Source of the DNA: Chitinophagaceae bacterium
Lineage (GTDB): Bacteria; Bacteroidota; Bacteroidia; Chitinophagales; Chitinophagaceae
Direction of reading: 5' to 3'
Assembly (NCBI GenBank): GCA_003167015.1
Contig: PMUF01000510.1
Coordinates: 1-27,399 of the forward strand
Length of the DNA stretch: 27,399 bases
Under the pieces are notes generated by a model, which saw only the letters and a program-made list of their open reading frames with translations, ran no database searches and was not told where the DNA came from. The position numbers were made by a program, and so were the translations under genes. Of this stretch, positions 7,452-16,206 are shown piece by piece; the stretch's first letter is position 1, and every line of letters starts with the position of its first letter.

Positions 7452-8006
7452 ATGAATCAAATTTTGCATACCATGATAAAACTTGTCTTTTTTTTACAGC
7501 TGTTCATTTTTACCTCATTGATAAGCCAGGCTCAGGATAGTACTGCCTTTCCCACTCCGACAGGGAACCCGAACCAGTTATTTTTTCTGCAGCGCAGCCA
7601 AAACACGAATACCATCATATATGAACTGAACGTGAAAAATGGTATCATGGACACCATAGAGCCCGTACATATTTTTTGGATCTGTTATGCTGAGAAAGGA
7701 CAACGCGAAGAACTCAACGGCTTACAAAGAAAATATGCCTATGGGCTGGCAACGAAATTCATTTCAAAAGATCATTATGAACTCCATTTCCTGGCCAATA
7801 AAAAATACTTTTTACTATTAATGAAGGGCCTGGACGATAAGTATCATGTATATGATACCATTAATCAAAAAGAGGCTATCGTTTCAAGGATCTATCTCCA
7901 ACTGAAAGGCGGTTCAACGCTTTCGCCAAAAATAGACTATGTAACGTTTACAGGGATTGATCCGGACTCCGGTAAGGAAGTCTTTGAAAAGCGGCATAAT
8001 TTGTAG
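7452..8006 (+). CDS. DUF4833 domain-containing exported protein
   Basis: The protein has 184 residues, with an N-terminal signal peptide (IKLVFFLQLFIFTSLISQAQ, cleavage probably after AQ at about 27-28). The mature part fits DUF4833: NQLFFLQRSQNTNTIIYELN, then EPVHIFWICYAEKGQREELNGLQRKYAYG, and a C-terminal IYLQLKGG...KIDYVTFTG. The family is exported and of unknown function in Bacteroidota. The second ATG, at 7473, gives a more usual signal-peptide start and is an alternative. It begins 13 bp after the methyltransferase gene, so may ride on that operon, but its AT-richer codon use and different cell location argue for a separate role. Converges with the gene at 8011-8784, 4 bp away. Confidence 0.82.
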   Translation: MNQILHTMIKLVFFLQLFIFTSLISQAQDSTAFPTPTGNPNQLFFLQRSQNTNTIIYELNVKNGIMDTIEPVHIFWICYAEKGQREELNGLQRKYAYGLATKFISKDHYELHFLANKKYFLLLMKGLDDKYHVYDTINQKEAIVSRIYLQLKGGSTLSPKIDYVTFTGIDPDSGKEVFEKRHNL

Positions 8007-8010
8007 CTGC

Positions 8011-8784
8011 TCAATGATGATGATCGCCGCCGTCGGAGGCAGGTGCGAGCTTGAAGTAATCTTTGTATGCGGCGAGTCTTTTGATCAGGTCTTCGCCGTC
8101 CGCCACGATGATGTCTTTTTCTGCTTTGGTGGCTGGGATAATGATATAGTTATACGGCCCTTTTCCATCTCCCAATACCGCATTATCCGGATTGCCATAG
8201 ATAAACCCATCCGTCCCCTCTTTGTACCGCGTATTCTCATTGAGTAAATACGGAGCATATAGCATATAATGGGGCATGCTTATCGTAATGGGCTCTTTTA
8301 CATCCGGTCCTCCGGGGTAAAGACGCACAACCGGGGCCAGCATATAGGAAATGCCCGGTTTGGCAAACGCTTGATATACCCCGTTACGGAGTCTGCTCTC
8401 GACTGAATCTTTGATCTGGCCGGGCTGAAATTTTCCGGTCGCCCTCATTGCCGCCACGTCGGCGTAAACTGGAAATACCGCCCTGGCGCCTTCGGCATCG
8501 TAGCTGATGGCAACGGCAAAATCCTGTCTGAAATCAGCCCATTCCCATTCCGTCCTTGAAACGAAGGCTATATATCCATTTGATCCCTGGCGGCCCACAT
8601 AATAGCCTTTCCGGGGATCCAGCAAATAAACAGTGGCGTCATTGCGCAAGCGGAGCGGGAGCGCGCTTAATGCATAGTCAGTCTCCAAATCAACCGGCAT
8701 TTTTTCAAGATGCCAGTCGGAGGCGCCTTGACCAAAGCTTTGTGCAGAGATGAAAAAGGCCCATAGAAATGCAATTTTTCGCAT
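8011..8784 (-). CDS. Exported hypothetical protein with C-terminal histidine cluster
   Basis: The protein has 257 residues. The signal peptide MRKIAFLWAFFISAQSFGQG is followed by a soluble domain rich in aromatics and Arg/Asp (TVYLLDPRKGYYVGRQGSNGYIAFVSRTEWEW). Later segments read YMLAPVVRLYPGGPDVKEP and SMPHYMLYAPYL. It ends with the acidic/histidine tail DGGDHHH, which could bind metal. I recognise no family. It probably acts in the periplasm or outside. A -7-like box with an 18-nt leader precedes the ATG at 8784, so it is likely transcribed on its own, downstream of the response regulator gene (89 bp). Confidence 0.8.
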   Translation of the reverse strand: MRKIAFLWAFFISAQSFGQGASDWHLEKMPVDLETDYALSALPLRLRNDATVYLLDPRKGYYVGRQGSNGYIAFVSRTEWEWADFRQDFAVAISYDAEGARAVFPVYADVAAMRATGKFQPGQIKDSVESRLRNGVYQAFAKPGISYMLAPVVRLYPGGPDVKEPITISMPHYMLYAPYLLNENTRYKEGTDGFIYGNPDNAVLGDGKGPYNYIIIPATKAEKDIIVADGEDLIKRLAAYKDYFKLAPASDGGDHHH

Positions 8785-8801
8785 GTTCGGTGATTTGCCA
8801 C

Positions 8802-8809
8802 TAAAGATA
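8802..8809 (-). promoter_or_regulatory. Candidate -7 box for the 8784 gene
   Basis: Reads TATCTTTA on the minus strand, one mismatch from TAnnTTTG. A T-rich TTTTTTTTG element lies about 15-16 bp further upstream as a possible, slightly close -33 box. Leader to the ATG is about 18 nt. Confidence 0.4.
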
Positions 8810-8873
8810 GGAGACCTCTCATGTCAAAAAAAGGGCTAAAAACGACAATGTCGGGGGGGTGTTGGGACAATTT

Positions 8874-9494
8874 TCAAAACATTCGAACCATTCTGCTTAA
8901 TTCAATGATGTTGGAAACGCCCAGCTTTTGCATAAAATTCGTCTTATGTGTGCTGACGGTCGAGACATGAAGGAAAAGCATACTGGCTATCTCTGAAATG
9001 TTTTTGCCCTCAAGCAGGTGATTCATGATTTCCAGTTCCCTGGGAGATAAGGTCTCGAACGGATTGGGGGGTGCTTCTTCAAGCATCTCCCTGGTGAGGG
9101 TATCGTGCATACTGGAGCTGAGGTATCTTTTGTTGTTCAGTATGGATACGATTGCCGTACGGATTTCGGATCTGTCAGCCTCTTTGTTCATGAACCCTCT
9201 CACGCCAAGCTTCAGGAATTTTTTTGCATACACATCTTCTCTGCTCATCGTCAGGATCAGGACTTTCTGTTTCGGTCGCAGGGCAAATATATTGTTTAGT
9301 AAAGTGAAGGAGTCGGTGAATGGCATGGAGATATCCAGGATGATCAGATCGTATTCATTGTTTTGTACCATTTTCCTGGCGCCTTCACCATCCCGCCATT
9401 CATGTATTTCTACCTGGTCCAGTTCCTCTTTTATAAGAAGGATCAGCCCGGTTCTTACAATGACATGATCATCTGCAATTAAGATCTTTTTCAT
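8874..9494 (-). CDS. NarL/FixJ-family response regulator
   Basis: The protein has 206 residues. The receiver domain (3-120) has the acidic pair Asp8-Asp9, phosphoacceptor Asp54 in LIILDISMP, switch Thr82 and Lys104. The C-terminal LuxR-type helix-turn-helix (about 146-205) reads LSPRELEIMNHLLEGKNISEIASMLFLHVSTVSTHKTNFMQKLGV. All residues needed for phosphotransfer are present. It lies 50 bp downstream of the propeller histidine kinase on the same strand, so they form a two-component pair: the kinase phosphorylates Asp54 and the dimer binds DNA. Targets are unknown; the neighbouring exported-protein genes on the same strand are candidates by position only. Confidence 0.95.
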   Translation of the reverse strand: MKKILIADDHVIVRTGLILLIKEELDQVEIHEWRDGEGARKMVQNNEYDLIILDISMPFTDSFTLLNNIFALRPKQKVLILTMSREDVYAKKFLKLGVRGFMNKEADRSEIRTAIVSILNNKRYLSSSMHDTLTREMLEEAPPNPFETLSPRELEIMNHLLEGKNISEIASMLFLHVSTVSTHKTNFMQKLGVSNIIELSRMVRMF

Positions 9495-9544
9495 AATTGT
9501 TATAAGGTTAAAGTAATAAAAAACTCATATAATTCAAACTTTTA

Positions 9545-12500
9545 CTAACGCCGCCTTCCGGCAGCCTTGAAAAGCAAGGTTACCCGGTTGCCACCGTCGG
9601 CCGGTGTATCAATGGCCAGCTCTCCCTGTATCCTGGATAATAGTTCCAGGATGATCTTGTAGCCAAAGCCATGGCTGCTGTCCTCCGCCTCATAGGTCTG
9701 GGTCAGGATCGCCGTTACCAGTTCTTTACTCATACTTGTACCGGTGTCGGTGATGACGATGCGTACAGCAGCACTGTCCTGTACTGCTTCGATCTTTACT
9801 TCCCCGTTCTCGGTGTATTTATTGGCATTGTCCGTCAAATTGCGGATGAGCAGCTTTAATATATGGATATCGGAAACCAGGGTGACATCTTCAGCGACGA
9901 GGTTGAGTACGATATTGTTATGCAGATCGGCGCCCGGCTCATATAACGAGACGATCTCTTCTACGATCGGACGCAGGGCTATCTTTTCCCGCCGCACGAC
10001 AAATCCTTCTTTCTGCGCATTTGACCAGACCAGGAAATCCTGGGTAAATTCGTAGAGGTCATGCGTCCCGTTGCGGAACTTCAACAGCATATCGTCCAGT
10101 TCCAGTTCGGTGACTTTTCGATAATTCTCATAAATATGACTGGCCAGCATGTGCAGGAATCGAAGAGGCGATCGCAGATCGTGCAGAATGATGGCGATCA
10201 TTTTTTCTTTTACCTGGTTGCTCTCTTTCAGGGCCTGGGTCCTTTCCGCCACTTTTCGTTCGAGTTGTTCAGCCCGTTTGACCTGGCGGTTATACCGCAG
10301 CCAGAAAATAAAGGGCAGGATACTGATCATCACTATGAAGCCAAGGAGCCGGAACCAGATGGTTTCGTACCAGTAGGGTAGGATGGTCCACTGAGCCGTC
10401 CCGTAGGTGTAGCGGGCATAGCTCTCTTGCTTCCTGACGATCAGCGTATATTGGCCCTTGTGTAATCCTGTCAGCACTAACTTTCCGTCATTATTCACTT
10501 GGTGCCAGTTGTTGTCCAGTTCTTTAATGGAATATTCCAGGTGCAGATTGGCCGGGTTGCCGTAATAAGGAGAGGAGATCACAAAAACCAGTGGACCGGC
10601 ATCCTGACCCTGTTCGAAATGATCACTGGGCGCCACCTTTTTCTCGTCCAGGATCATGCGGTCTATAAATATAGGGTGATCAGGCGATATAATTGGGATG
10701 CCTGACGGGTCGAATTGTACCAATCCATCCAGGGAGGGCAGGGAAAAATGGCCGTCCCGGGTAACGATGCCGCAGGGAGTACACCCCCCATTGAATTCAT
10801 TACTGCTAAACCCGGAAGACTTATCAAAATAATAGTAAAAGACGTTCTCCGGATTACCGGCGGCATAACTGTCCAGCTCTTTCTTCTTTACCCTGAACAG
10901 GCCCTTGTTCGTGGGCAGCCAGAAATAGCCCAGGCTGTCCTCCATAAAGCCATGAACGGTGGCGAGATTGTTCATGGGGTCCATCGGCATTTTCAGATAG
11001 CGTCCCTTTTCATGCTTATAAAAACCCTGCCCGTATGTGCCGATCCAGATGCTCCCATCCCGGGCTTTATAGATTGCCCTTACGGAAGCCGTCTCCAGTC
11101 CCGGCTGACGGGTCAGCGTCCCGTGGACCATGTCGTATGAAAATAGTCCGGCTGAAGTCCCGATCCACAGCTCATTGGGGCTTATCTCCCGGATAACCTG
11201 TATGCTAGCCCCCTGCGGCAATATCGGATGATCCAGTAGAAGGGTTACGTCTTTTCCCCGAAGCCGGTATAATTGACTCCCATTGCTGTACAGGATATCT
11301 TTATTACCGGCCTCGAGGATGGAGGATAGCCATCCGCCCATGTAGGCAACAGTGACGGTTCCATGCAGTCCGGTGTCGGTCTTTCTCAGGGAATCATAAG
11401 AAGAATACCAGATATAACCGTCTGATGATCGGAGAAAAGAATGCTCATAGACTCCCGGCGATGGCTTATTTACCGTGCTATGCCGGTCCAGGACGCCGGA
11501 GGAGGTCAATATTCTGCCATCCGGCAACTCCGCCTGCCCATACAGGCTATTGATGGCATAGTTGTCGCTGGTGAAAGCCAGCCGCCCGAATTGGTGCTTT
11601 TTGAGAATGTACAATCCACTTGTCGCCGTACCAACATATAATATGCGGTTCCCCTCGTCATATATCAGACAGTTGATGTCCCTGATGGATGTATTGGCAA
11701 CCAATGTATCGACATCCAACTGTCCGTTCCGTAAATGTAACAGCAGGATATTTCCTTTGTAGACGAGGAAGGTGTGGCTCGTATCCCTTATGGCTTTAAA
11801 GGTAGTTTGTATAGGATAAGGGCCCGCCACTCCGGCCTGGCTAAGGATTTGCTGCAGCCGGACGCTGGCGCTGACGTTTTTTTGCAGCCGCCCCTCCTTG
11901 TATGCATAGAGGCGATTCAGCCTGTCTACAGATATGAAAACATCTCCCACCAGGAATTGGAGCTTTGGCACAGAAGGGGAAATTTCAGGGAGAAGACGGA
12001 TACCGGCCGTGCTCTCGTCAAGATAATAGCAGATGGAATCTTTTCTTTCATAAGCCTTTTTTTCATTGACAGTGAACAGGTCGCCATTGTGGTCCAGATC
12101 CTTCAGCAGCTGCTTGTAAGCCGCAGGGGCAGTCGCACCTCCCCAATTTTTATAGATATTGGCAAAAGAAAATATCCGGTTATTCAACCGGTTGGCTTTA
12201 TAAGGATTGGTGGAAAGAATGGTGTCTTCCTCCAATTGGTAATCGGCTGTAACCGTCAGGATACTGTGGCTGTCGGTCACCTGCTGAATGAGTACCTTCC
12301 CCGATCCCTCCGCTAAACCGAACACGAAACACCTGTTGGACAACAGGGTAGGGGAGTTGTCCATATTATATTCCCGGAAGTTCCTGCCGTCGAAGCGGAC
12401 CACGCCCATTTCCGTACCCATCCAGAGAAAGCCGTTCCTGTCGAAAGCCATGCCTTTAATGCTGTTCTGGGGAAGGGCATTGTCACTGTTGTAGTTGACA

Positions 12501-12592
12501 ACGCTGTAATCCGGCAGGCCGGTCTGCCCTTTTGATGCCAGGAATGGCAACAGGTAAAGGAAGAGAAGAAGTGACCTTAATCGCTGCGACAT
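9545..12592 (-). CDS. Two-component sensor histidine kinase with propeller ligand-sensor and Y_Y_Y domain
   Basis: The protein has 1015 residues from ATG 12592 (MSQRLRSLLLFLYLLPFLAS, a signal peptide). The frame extends 14 codons upstream, but a -7 box overlaps that region. Order: periplasmic two-component-regulator propeller repeats (about 40-640; e.g. FLWMGTEMGVVRFDG, LWIGTSAGLFSYD, IWIGTYGQGFYKH), Y_Y_Y domain (about 670-740), one membrane helix (about 747-767), coiled linker, HisKA with His804 in LHDLRSPL, then HATPase with N-box LTDNANKYT, DTGTSM and GFGYKI. The layout resembles Bacteroidota hybrid carbohydrate sensors (HTCS), but it ends after the ATPase without fused receiver or AraC domain; the separate response regulator at 8874 fills that role. 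The first ATPase glycine box reads DTGTS, with Ser for the usual Gly, so ATP binding should be tested. Ligand not known. Confidence 0.93.
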   Translation of the reverse strand: MSQRLRSLLLFLYLLPFLASKGQTGLPDYSVVNYNSDNALPQNSIKGMAFDRNGFLWMGTEMGVVRFDGRNFREYNMDNSPTLLSNRCFVFGLAEGSGKVLIQQVTDSHSILTVTADYQLEEDTILSTNPYKANRLNNRIFSFANIYKNWGGATAPAAYKQLLKDLDHNGDLFTVNEKKAYERKDSICYYLDESTAGIRLLPEISPSVPKLQFLVGDVFISVDRLNRLYAYKEGRLQKNVSASVRLQQILSQAGVAGPYPIQTTFKAIRDTSHTFLVYKGNILLLHLRNGQLDVDTLVANTSIRDINCLIYDEGNRILYVGTATSGLYILKKHQFGRLAFTSDNYAINSLYGQAELPDGRILTSSGVLDRHSTVNKPSPGVYEHSFLRSSDGYIWYSSYDSLRKTDTGLHGTVTVAYMGGWLSSILEAGNKDILYSNGSQLYRLRGKDVTLLLDHPILPQGASIQVIREISPNELWIGTSAGLFSYDMVHGTLTRQPGLETASVRAIYKARDGSIWIGTYGQGFYKHEKGRYLKMPMDPMNNLATVHGFMEDSLGYFWLPTNKGLFRVKKKELDSYAAGNPENVFYYYFDKSSGFSSNEFNGGCTPCGIVTRDGHFSLPSLDGLVQFDPSGIPIISPDHPIFIDRMILDEKKVAPSDHFEQGQDAGPLVFVISSPYYGNPANLHLEYSIKELDNNWHQVNNDGKLVLTGLHKGQYTLIVRKQESYARYTYGTAQWTILPYWYETIWFRLLGFIVMISILPFIFWLRYNRQVKRAEQLERKVAERTQALKESNQVKEKMIAIILHDLRSPLRFLHMLASHIYENYRKVTELELDDMLLKFRNGTHDLYEFTQDFLVWSNAQKEGFVVRREKIALRPIVEEIVSLYEPGADLHNNIVLNLVAEDVTLVSDIHILKLLIRNLTDNANKYTENGEVKIEAVQDSAAVRIVITDTGTSMSKELVTAILTQTYEAEDSSHGFGYKIILELLSRIQGELAIDTPADGGNRVTLLFKAAGRRR

Positions 12593-12619
12593 ATAGGGGT
12601 AAATGCTACTAAACACTAA

Positions 12620-12639
12620 ATATTTGCACAGCAAATATA
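12620..12639 (-). promoter_or_regulatory. Sensor-kinase promoter with embedded 19-bp palindrome
   Basis: The minus strand has TATATTTG (12639 down to 12632), an exact TAnnTTTG -7 box about 40 bp before the ATG at 12592. Overlapping it, 12620-12638 is a perfect palindrome with 8-bp arms, ATATTTGC-ACA-GCAAATAT. It is likely an operator placed over the -7 and the transcription start. The binder is not identified. Confidence 0.5.
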
Positions 12640-12725
12640 GAGGGTTATCCCGATGTTTAAAGCGATTAAGAGTTAGCCCATATAGACTACTCCAACTATT
12701 ACGATGCCGGGCTGTGAGGAGACGA

Positions 12726-14780
12726 TTATTCTTTGATCACCTTGCCGATGCCCACCACGCTCTCCTGCACCACCAGCACGACATAAGTACCCTTTGCCAG
12801 GTTGTTGAGATTTGTCAGGCTAAATACATTGTTTCCCCTGGTAGCGGTATATTTCTGACGTACTACAGTAGCACCTGTCATGTCCTGGACCTGAACCTCC
12901 ACAGGGCCATCATTGGGTATGGTGCATGTAATCTCCATATTGCTGCCGAATGGGTTGGGAGCAACCTTGAATAGCTGAGGAGTCACCCCCGTGCTATTGC
13001 ACCTGCCTACCAGCACCACACCCGAGTAGACATCCTGTCCATCTGCATCCACCAACCTCAACCTGTAATAATTATTGTCAGGGCTGTTGAGCGGGCTTGC
13101 ATCGGTGAAGCTGTATGATGTTGCAGTGCTGCTATTACCCGCGGCGCCGACCTGTCCGATCTGTTCCCAGGTACTGCCGTCGGCGCTGCGCTGGACGTCG
13201 AATCGAAGGCTGTTGGATTCCGACTGGGTTGTCCAGGTAAGCAGTACCGTATTATTTACACACTGGCCGGAAATTGAACCGATGACGATGGGCAATGTTA
13301 CTATGGTATTGGATATGATGTATACGCCTGTCCCGCCGGAAAAGCTGGTCACACCATCGAATTCAGCATAGTTGATACCGTTGAGCGTCCCATATACCGG
13401 CGTCAGGTTTACAAACGGGCCCTTTACCATAGGGATAGGGGTTGCAGTCAGGCTGTCATAGGCAAAAGGGTTTCCTACCGTCTTAAACCACTCGAGATTA
13501 CTCATACTTGAAAGGCTGAAGATGTTTTTGAAGGAGAGTGCCGAATTGTATGCGAGCACCGTGTCGGCGGGGTTGTAAAAGAAACGGATGTTGACAGGGC
13601 TGGTAAGGGGAGTGTGCGTATATACATTCCAGTAGCGGCCCAGCGCAAAGATCGCGTCCTGGTCCGTTGCTCCGATATAGGCAATAGTTGATGTTTCCGG
13701 ATTGCTCGTCGTTGTCAGGTTGACGGAATCTACCACAAATGTGGGGTTAGCCCCCGCGTTGCCGGGGTCTTTCTCGATGCCGAACAGCAGTTTCAAAGGA
13801 TTGGCCGGATCATAATAGTAGGCCCAGGAAGGGGTTCCCAGCGTGCAGGCATACAATGCTTTGGTGGTCGTGCCGTTAGCAGAAAGAGTATCTGTGGTAC
13901 TGCTGCAGGCAGCAAAGCCCAGCGAATAGTACCAATTCTCGTTATAATTGATGGCTTGCCGGTCCGCAGCCGATAATACCGAATTAAATAAAATAGTTTC
14001 AGAAAAAGCGCCCGATTGCGCATTACCCTCAACGTAGTCAAACCGGACCCCGATATAGCCCATCACCGGTGAGGCGAAGTTCATGATGCCCGCGGTTGCA
14101 GAGCCCAGCAGCGTCGTATTGACATACAGCTGGCATGCCCCGTTGTTTCGAACCGAATTGACCGACATCAGTGTAGAGGTAGTGGCCATAGACCCGCTGC
14201 TGGCGACAATATTGCCGGTTTCGTACTGGACCCATATTGAGTCCGGGTATAATTGCAGATCCAGCTGGTAGTGGCCTAAACCCTCGATGATGCTAAAGGC
14301 GTCGACCCGGGACTGCGCGACCTCCATACGAGTGATCGGTATAGTGTTGTTCAATGCAGTGACGGGTCCATAGGTGAGAAAGCCAGCGGCGCCGGATGTA
14401 TAGATGGAAGGCTGCCCGTTCTCCCTGTTGATCACGCCGCTGGTCATGATCGTCGGCTGATCGGCGGCCGTACCCTGGGTTGCATTATATGCATTACCGC
14501 TTTGGTCATACCAACAGGTCACATAGCCGGTGCCACTGCCTACAAAGGCTTTCAGCGTAGCCGTATCCAGATCCCCGGCACTGGTAAAGCCAATATTCTC
14601 CGTGGTATTGTCGCTGCTGCGCCGCACCTGGATCGCGTAACCTGTATAGGCTGTGCTCAGCTGCCGCACACTGTAGGCGACAATAGCGGTAGCTGTCGGG
14701 TTACCGGTCATATTCAAAATATTTTGCGCCAACAAGATACCGGGCAGCATTAGAAAGAGGTAAACGAGTGCGGTTTTCAT
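12726..14780 (-). CDS. Secreted T9SS protein with arabinofuranosidase-like/lectin-fold N-terminal domain
   Basis: The protein has 684 residues. The signal peptide is MKTALVYLFLMLPGILLAQ. Residues about 30-285 (IVAYSVRQLSTAYTGYAIQVRRSSDNTTENIGF..., YVTCWYDQSGNAYNATQ, GYIGVRFDYVEGNAQSGAFSE) resemble the concanavalin-like region of GH54 alpha-L-arabinofuranosidase-type domains. I cannot see the full GH54 catalytic set, so carbohydrate binding is safer than hydrolysis. A middle region (about 295-495) of beta-rich unknown character follows. Then comes a fibronectin-like segment (LTWTTQSESNSLRFDVQRSADGSTWEQIG, about 510-590) and a C-terminal T9SS type A sorting domain (FKVAPNPFGSNMEI ... LAKGTYVVLV). 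It is therefore exported by T9SS to the surface or medium. It is immediately upstream of the sensor kinase gene on the same strand (133 bp), possibly functionally linked to polysaccharide sensing. Confidence 0.85.
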   Translation of the reverse strand: MKTALVYLFLMLPGILLAQNILNMTGNPTATAIVAYSVRQLSTAYTGYAIQVRRSSDNTTENIGFTSAGDLDTATLKAFVGSGTGYVTCWYDQSGNAYNATQGTAADQPTIMTSGVINRENGQPSIYTSGAAGFLTYGPVTALNNTIPITRMEVAQSRVDAFSIIEGLGHYQLDLQLYPDSIWVQYETGNIVASSGSMATTSTLMSVNSVRNNGACQLYVNTTLLGSATAGIMNFASPVMGYIGVRFDYVEGNAQSGAFSETILFNSVLSAADRQAINYNENWYYSLGFAACSSTTDTLSANGTTTKALYACTLGTPSWAYYYDPANPLKLLFGIEKDPGNAGANPTFVVDSVNLTTTSNPETSTIAYIGATDQDAIFALGRYWNVYTHTPLTSPVNIRFFYNPADTVLAYNSALSFKNIFSLSSMSNLEWFKTVGNPFAYDSLTATPIPMVKGPFVNLTPVYGTLNGINYAEFDGVTSFSGGTGVYIISNTIVTLPIVIGSISGQCVNNTVLLTWTTQSESNSLRFDVQRSADGSTWEQIGQVGAAGNSSTATSYSFTDASPLNSPDNNYYRLRLVDADGQDVYSGVVLVGRCNSTGVTPQLFKVAPNPFGSNMEITCTIPNDGPVEVQVQDMTGATVVRQKYTATRGNNVFSLTNLNNLAKGTYVVLVVQESVVGIGKVIKE

Positions 14781-14907
14781 AATTCGCGCAAGATAGAGTG
14801 CTGAGATGGGATAGAACCTAGTAGCAATACGATTTTACATAAGATATTACCATTAACCACATGAAATTCTAACATTCGCCTAATCTTACTCTATTAGATT
14901 TAGGGCT

Positions 14908-16176
14908 ATGAAAAAACTGATATTTGTTTCTATTTCGCTAGCCTGCTCATTCTTGACTTTAGCGCAGGACACCTCGCAGCACATCATTCCCGGCAGAAGA
15001 AACAGCGCAGAGCAAGAAGGAAAGCCCTATGTTATCCTCATCTCAGCCGATGGTTTCCGTTACAACTATCCCGAACAATATAAAGCCGAACATCTACTGG
15101 AATTTGCCAGCGAAGGTGTCAGGGCATCTTCCATGATCCCCAGCTTCCCATCGAGCACCCAACCCAACCATTATGCGATGGCAACGGGTCTGTATCCGGC
15201 TCATCATGGCATCGTCCAAAATATCTTTTACGACCGCGATCGCAAAACATACTTCAATTCCAGCAGCAAAGAAAACACCGAGGATGCTACATGGTACGGC
15301 GGTACGCCGCTATGGGTACTGGCCGAGCAACAGCAGCTGCTGGCTGCCAATTTTTACTGGCCAGCCTCAAACGCCCCCATCAAAGGCGTTTATTCCACGT
15401 ATTATTATATGCATGGCAACAAGATCCCGATCAAGGATCGCATCCGGGACGTAGTAAACTGGCTGAACCTGCCCCCTGATCAACGTCCCCATCTCATTAC
15501 CTTCTACCTGCCATGGGCCGATGACGAAGGACATAAATATGGCCCCAATTCACAGCCGGTAGCCAATGCTGTTAAGCTCATCGATTCGGCGGTCTATGCG
15601 CTGACCCAGGCTGTCAATACCACGGGACTTAAAGTGAACTATATTTTTGTATCGGATCATGGGATGTCTCAGCCGGATACCGAACACCCTTTACCCACTC
15701 CAAATGCATTGGATACGTCTAAATTCTTCATTTCCGGCGACCGGATGGTAGTCGAGCTCATTGCCAAAAACCCGGATGACATTCAACCAACGTACAAGGC
15801 ATTGAAAAAAGAGGCCAAAGATTATGATGTTTATCTCCGGGAGAATATGCCGGCTCATCTCCATTCCGCCATGTCTGACGACTGGCACAACCGGATCGGT
15901 GATATTATCCTGCTGCCGCATTATCCTAAATTGTTCAACCTGTATAACCATCAGCTGGATAAGGGACAGCATGGCTACGACCCGGCCACCGTCAAAGAGG
16001 TACATGCCATCTTTTATGCCTGGGGGCCGGCATTCAAACCGCATACCGAAATAGGCCCTTTCCCGAATGTGGATATTTACCCATTGGTCACACAGATCCT
16101 AGGGCTCACATATACCGACAAAATTGACGGCACCAAAGAATTGGCCGATAAGGTGTTGTCGCCCCGGAGGGATTAA
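14908..16176 (+). CDS. Ectonucleotide pyrophosphatase/phosphodiesterase-like alkaline phosphatase superfamily enzyme
   Basis: The protein has 422 residues with signal peptide MKKLIFVSISLACSFLTLAQ. It matches the type I phosphodiesterase/NPP family of the alkaline phosphatase superfamily. The two-zinc site is complete: Asp48 (LISADGF), nucleophile Thr84 and Asn87 (SFPSSTQPNHYAMATGLYP), Asp205 and His209 (ADDEGHKYGP), Asp250-His251 (VSDHGM) and His355 (GQHGYDP). Length is that of compact bacterial NPPs. Role: hydrolysis of phosphodiester or pyrophosphate bonds in nucleotides or related compounds in the periplasm. The substrate is not predictable from the core motifs. Its start is divergent from the T9SS gene at 14780, with 127 bp between. 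The AraC gene follows 30 bp downstream. Confidence 0.94.
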   Translation: MKKLIFVSISLACSFLTLAQDTSQHIIPGRRNSAEQEGKPYVILISADGFRYNYPEQYKAEHLLEFASEGVRASSMIPSFPSSTQPNHYAMATGLYPAHHGIVQNIFYDRDRKTYFNSSSKENTEDATWYGGTPLWVLAEQQQLLAANFYWPASNAPIKGVYSTYYYMHGNKIPIKDRIRDVVNWLNLPPDQRPHLITFYLPWADDEGHKYGPNSQPVANAVKLIDSAVYALTQAVNTTGLKVNYIFVSDHGMSQPDTEHPLPTPNALDTSKFFISGDRMVVELIAKNPDDIQPTYKALKKEAKDYDVYLRENMPAHLHSAMSDDWHNRIGDIILLPHYPKLFNLYNHQLDKGQHGYDPATVKEVHAIFYAWGPAFKPHTEIGPFPNVDIYPLVTQILGLTYTDKIDGTKELADKVLSPRRD

Positions 16177-16206
16177 TGTAAAAAAGATTGCTACCTTAAT
16201 GTCCTT

